DNA from: Clostridia bacterium
GTDB taxonomy: Bacteria; Bacillota; Clostridia; Oscillospirales; Acutalibacteraceae
NCBI GenBank assembly: GCA_900767025.1
Contig: CAAFXS010000019.1
Location: forward strand, 1-59,682
DNA length: 59,682 bases
Direction of reading: 5' to 3'
Of the stretch, positions 58,178 to 59,682 are shown piece by piece. The position numbers and the translations under genes are program-made. The notes beneath the pieces are model-generated. The model was not told where the DNA came from. It saw only the letters and a list, made by a program, of their open reading frames with translations, and made no database searches. Within the stretch, counting starts at the first letter, position 1. Each line of letters begins with the position of its first letter.

Positions 58178-58816
58178 AATAAAGTTTGTGATAATGCGTT
58201 CCTCTGCCTGCTCAATAAGCTTTTGCAGAGCATTGCTTTCCGGCAGGTCCATTCCGGTACGGGAACGGTCTTCAATAAAGCCGAACTTTGCGTCTTCAAC
58301 GGCAATGGCGGCGTTTGCCAGCTCTCTGCCTAAATTATAATCAACCTTGAACATTTCCTTTGGCAGTATTCCTGCCTTTGCCATGGTGATTGCACCGCGG
58401 TAAATGCAAAGGGCGTAATAATCATAAATATACTGTGCTGCCTTTTCGTCCTTTGTTGTTGAAATTATATCAAGCAAAAAGGTGGATGCCTGAGCAAGAG
58501 TTCCCACGGACAAGCCGTTCTCGGCCTCGTCGATAGGTATGTTTATATAAGATGTGTCAACGCCTGTACGACTGTTGCTTACACCCAAAAGATAGTCGGC
58601 GGTTACGCCGTAATATTCACTGCATTTTATAACAAAATCCAGGCCGCATTCCCTTATTCCTTTTTCATAATGGCTCAAAAGAGCCTGACTTATCCCCAAA
58701 TCAATAGCAGCTTTTTTTTGGCTTATTCCTCTTTCCTTTCGCAGCTGTGACAAAATCTGCGAAAACTTTGAAACCTTTTCCCCTTTAGCTGCTTTTGACT
58801 GTTTTATACTTTCCAT
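58169..58816 (-). CDS. XRE-family transcriptional regulator
   Basis: A 215-residue protein with an N-terminal HTH (about residues 17-75): LRKERGISQKKAAIDLGISQ followed by ALLSHYEKG, then VTADYLLGVSNSRTG as in many Clostridial XRE proteins. The C-terminal 130 residues are helical and of unknown role (perhaps a sensor or dimer domain). GGAGGGG lies four bases before the ATG. Its promoter is embedded in a perfect 12-bp inverted repeat (58833-58871), so it probably represses itself. The 3' end overlaps mtnN by nine bases tail-to-tail. Confidence 0.9.
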   Translation of the reverse strand: MESIKQSKAAKGEKVSKFSQILSQLRKERGISQKKAAIDLGISQALLSHYEKGIRECGLDFVIKCSEYYGVTADYLLGVSNSRTGVDTSYINIPIDEAENGLSVGTLAQASTFLLDIISTTKDEKAAQYIYDYYALCIYRGAITMAKAGILPKEMFKVDYNLGRELANAAIAVEDAKFGFIEDRSRTGMDLPESNALQKLIEQAEERIITNFILE

Positions 58817-58832
58817 AGTACCCCTCCGTTTA

Positions 58833-58871
58833 TTACAAATAGTATTATATCCACAATATTACTATTTGTAA
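58833..58871 (-). promoter_or_regulatory. XRE promoter with perfect inverted-repeat operator
   Basis: TTACAAATAGTA (58833-58844) and TACTATTTGTAA (58860-58871) form a perfect 12-bp inverted repeat with a 15-base spacer. On the minus strand, -35 TTTACA and -10 TATAAT with a 17-base gap lie within it (58844-58872). Two more TTTGTAA half-sites follow at 58886-58892 and 58896-58902, toward the divergent phosphatase gene. Confidence 0.82.
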
Positions 58872-58929
58872 AGCGGGTTTTTCATTTTGTAATGTTTTGT
58901 AACAATTGGCTTAAACAGGAGGTTTTTTA

Positions 58930-59565
58930 ATGAAGACATACACCGTATATTTGTTTCGCCACGGATTAACCAAGGGCAACTTAAACGCACAGTATATTGG
59001 GCATACGGATTTGCCGCTAACAAGCGATAGTATATCACAGCTTAAAAAGATAAAGGCAACAGAGCATTATCCAAGGGTAAATGCCGTGTTTTCCTCACCC
59101 CTTAAGCGTTGTAAAGATTCTGCAACAATTATGTTTCCGGAGAACGATGTTATCATCATCGACGATTTTATCGAGTATAATTTCGGCGAGTTTGAGGGGC
59201 TTACCGCCGAGGATTTAAAGGACAATGAGGATTTTAAAAGCTGGCTCCACGGTGACATTAACTGCCGTGTTCCCTTCGGCGAAAGCAATGCGGAATTTGT
59301 ACAGCGAGTATGTAATGCCTTTGAAAGGGTAATTGACGGCTGCATCAAAACAGGCACTAACAATGTGGCTATTGTGGGACACGCAGGAGTGCTTATGACG
59401 ATACTTTCCTGCTACGGTCTGCCCGAGGCACCGATGGCTCACTGGCAAATGGACGCCGGCTACGGCTATAAATTAAGAATTACACCGTCACTTTGGATGC
59501 AGGGCAAAAAAATGGAGGTTGTTGACACCTCGCCCATATCCTTAAGTGATTTAAAATGTGAATAA
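58930..59565 (+). CDS. Histidine phosphatase family protein (phosphoglycerate mutase-like)
   Basis: A 211-residue phosphatase of the phosphohistidine branch. It has the catalytic YLFRHGLTKGNLNAQYIGHT near residue 8, FSSPLKRCKDSA near 55, the acid YNFGEFEGL near 80 and VGHAGVLMTIL near 150. Members include alpha-ribazole phosphatase (CobC/CobZ), cofactor-dependent mutase relatives and general sugar phosphatases; no neighbours decide the substrate. AACAGGAGG precedes the ATG. It may be controlled by the operator half-sites that lie upstream and belong to the divergent XRE gene. Confidence 0.92.
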   Translation: MKTYTVYLFRHGLTKGNLNAQYIGHTDLPLTSDSISQLKKIKATEHYPRVNAVFSSPLKRCKDSATIMFPENDVIIIDDFIEYNFGEFEGLTAEDLKDNEDFKSWLHGDINCRVPFGESNAEFVQRVCNAFERVIDGCIKTGTNNVAIVGHAGVLMTILSCYGLPEAPMAHWQMDAGYGYKLRITPSLWMQGKKMEVVDTSPISLSDLKCE

Positions 59566-59570
59566 ATCAT

Positions 59571-59641
59571 AACCACTAGTAAACTAGTGGTTTGCAAGAA
59601 CGCTGAAAGCAAGCCTACCGGCTCTACCCCTGGAAGGGGTA
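59571..59641. repeat. Paired hairpins at window end, possible IS200/IS605-like terminus
   Basis: AACCACTAGT pairs perfectly with ACTAGTGGTT (59571-59592) and TACCCC pairs with GGGGTA (59625-59641). Short subterminal hairpins of this form occur at ends of IS200/IS605-type elements, but no transposase is within the window, which stops at 59682. The remaining bases show no gene. Confidence 0.35.
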
Positions 59642-59682
59642 TTGAAAAATGATATCGCATCACATTTTCAAGCAGCCCCTCA

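Noticed and set aside
58169..58816. Prophage repressor
   Set aside because: The XRE protein with operator resembles a phage-type switch, but no integrase, structural or lysis genes are in the region.
1..59682. CRISPR array
   Set aside because: No regularly spaced direct repeats of 23-40 bases were seen; the three palindromic repeats are about 21 kb apart.

Overview
The window reads as chromosomal DNA of a Gram-positive gut-type Clostridia, most likely Oscillospirales/Ruminococcaceae. The evidence is AGGAGG-type ribosome sites before almost every gene, sigma-A promoters with 17-bp spacers, class B sortase and sorting-signal proteins, a two-gene transketolase, ECF transport and moderately AT-rich DNA. 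Species is inferred only. Gene density is high, and there is no rRNA, tRNA, CRISPR array, prophage or complete insertion sequence. About 63 protein genes are supported.

Layout. 1-257: a structured non-coding stretch of unknown role. 258-8.6 kb: a PAP2 phosphatase, a stand-alone E2-type acyltransferase domain, an iron alcohol dehydrogenase, a split transketolase, an LCP/sortase B pair and a sortase-substrate-like surface protein, with a MITE-like element in front of the sortase. 8.7-12.9 kb: a MarR-regulated heterodimeric ABC exporter. 13-24 kb: rsmA, a MATE pump, small membrane proteins, ilvA-ridA, sfsA, an ECF S component with an amidohydrolase, a solute-binding lipoprotein, a 2-hydroxyacid dehydrogenase and an EEP lipoprotein. 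24-30.4 kb: an ABC-F ATPase, an rpe-led gene cluster ending in mgtE, and hpt. 30.4-32.5 kb: a cobalamin riboswitch controlling two secreted proteins. 32.5-45 kb: zapA, a U32 protein, maf, a PHP phosphatase, a GH27 alpha-galactosidase, a LUD protein, yifB, phosphoglucomutase, an XRE membrane regulator, a YdcF protein and trmO. 45.7-57.2 kb: the classical origin-proximal block on the minus strand (rpmH, rnpA, yidD, yidC, jag, mnmE, mnmG, rsmG, noc-like, parA, parB, serS) with parS-like sites. 57.4-59.6 kb: mtnN, an XRE repressor with a clear operator, and a histidine phosphatase.

The most interesting locus is 30.4-32.5 kb. A cobalamin riboswitch, ending in a terminator whose 3' arm carries the ribosome-binding site, precedes a lipoprotein with a transcobalamin-type DUF4430 beta domain. 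The next gene encodes a surface protein with alpha/alpha-toroid-like repeats and an SPATG sorting signal. Together they look like the two halves of animal intrinsic factor/transcobalamin, split into two cell-surface proteins. The SPATG and SPNTG signals match the type used by the class B sortase of Clostridioides difficile, and a class B sortase is encoded in this window.

Other points of note: dnaA is absent from its usual place beside rpmH; two ParB-family genes sit around a parS-like pair; a 100-115-bp palindromic repeat occurs three times; the ABC-F protein has one intact and one degenerate composite ATP site; the LCP protein has an extreme histidine-rich segment; and there is a 31-residue membrane microprotein behind phosphoglucomutase.
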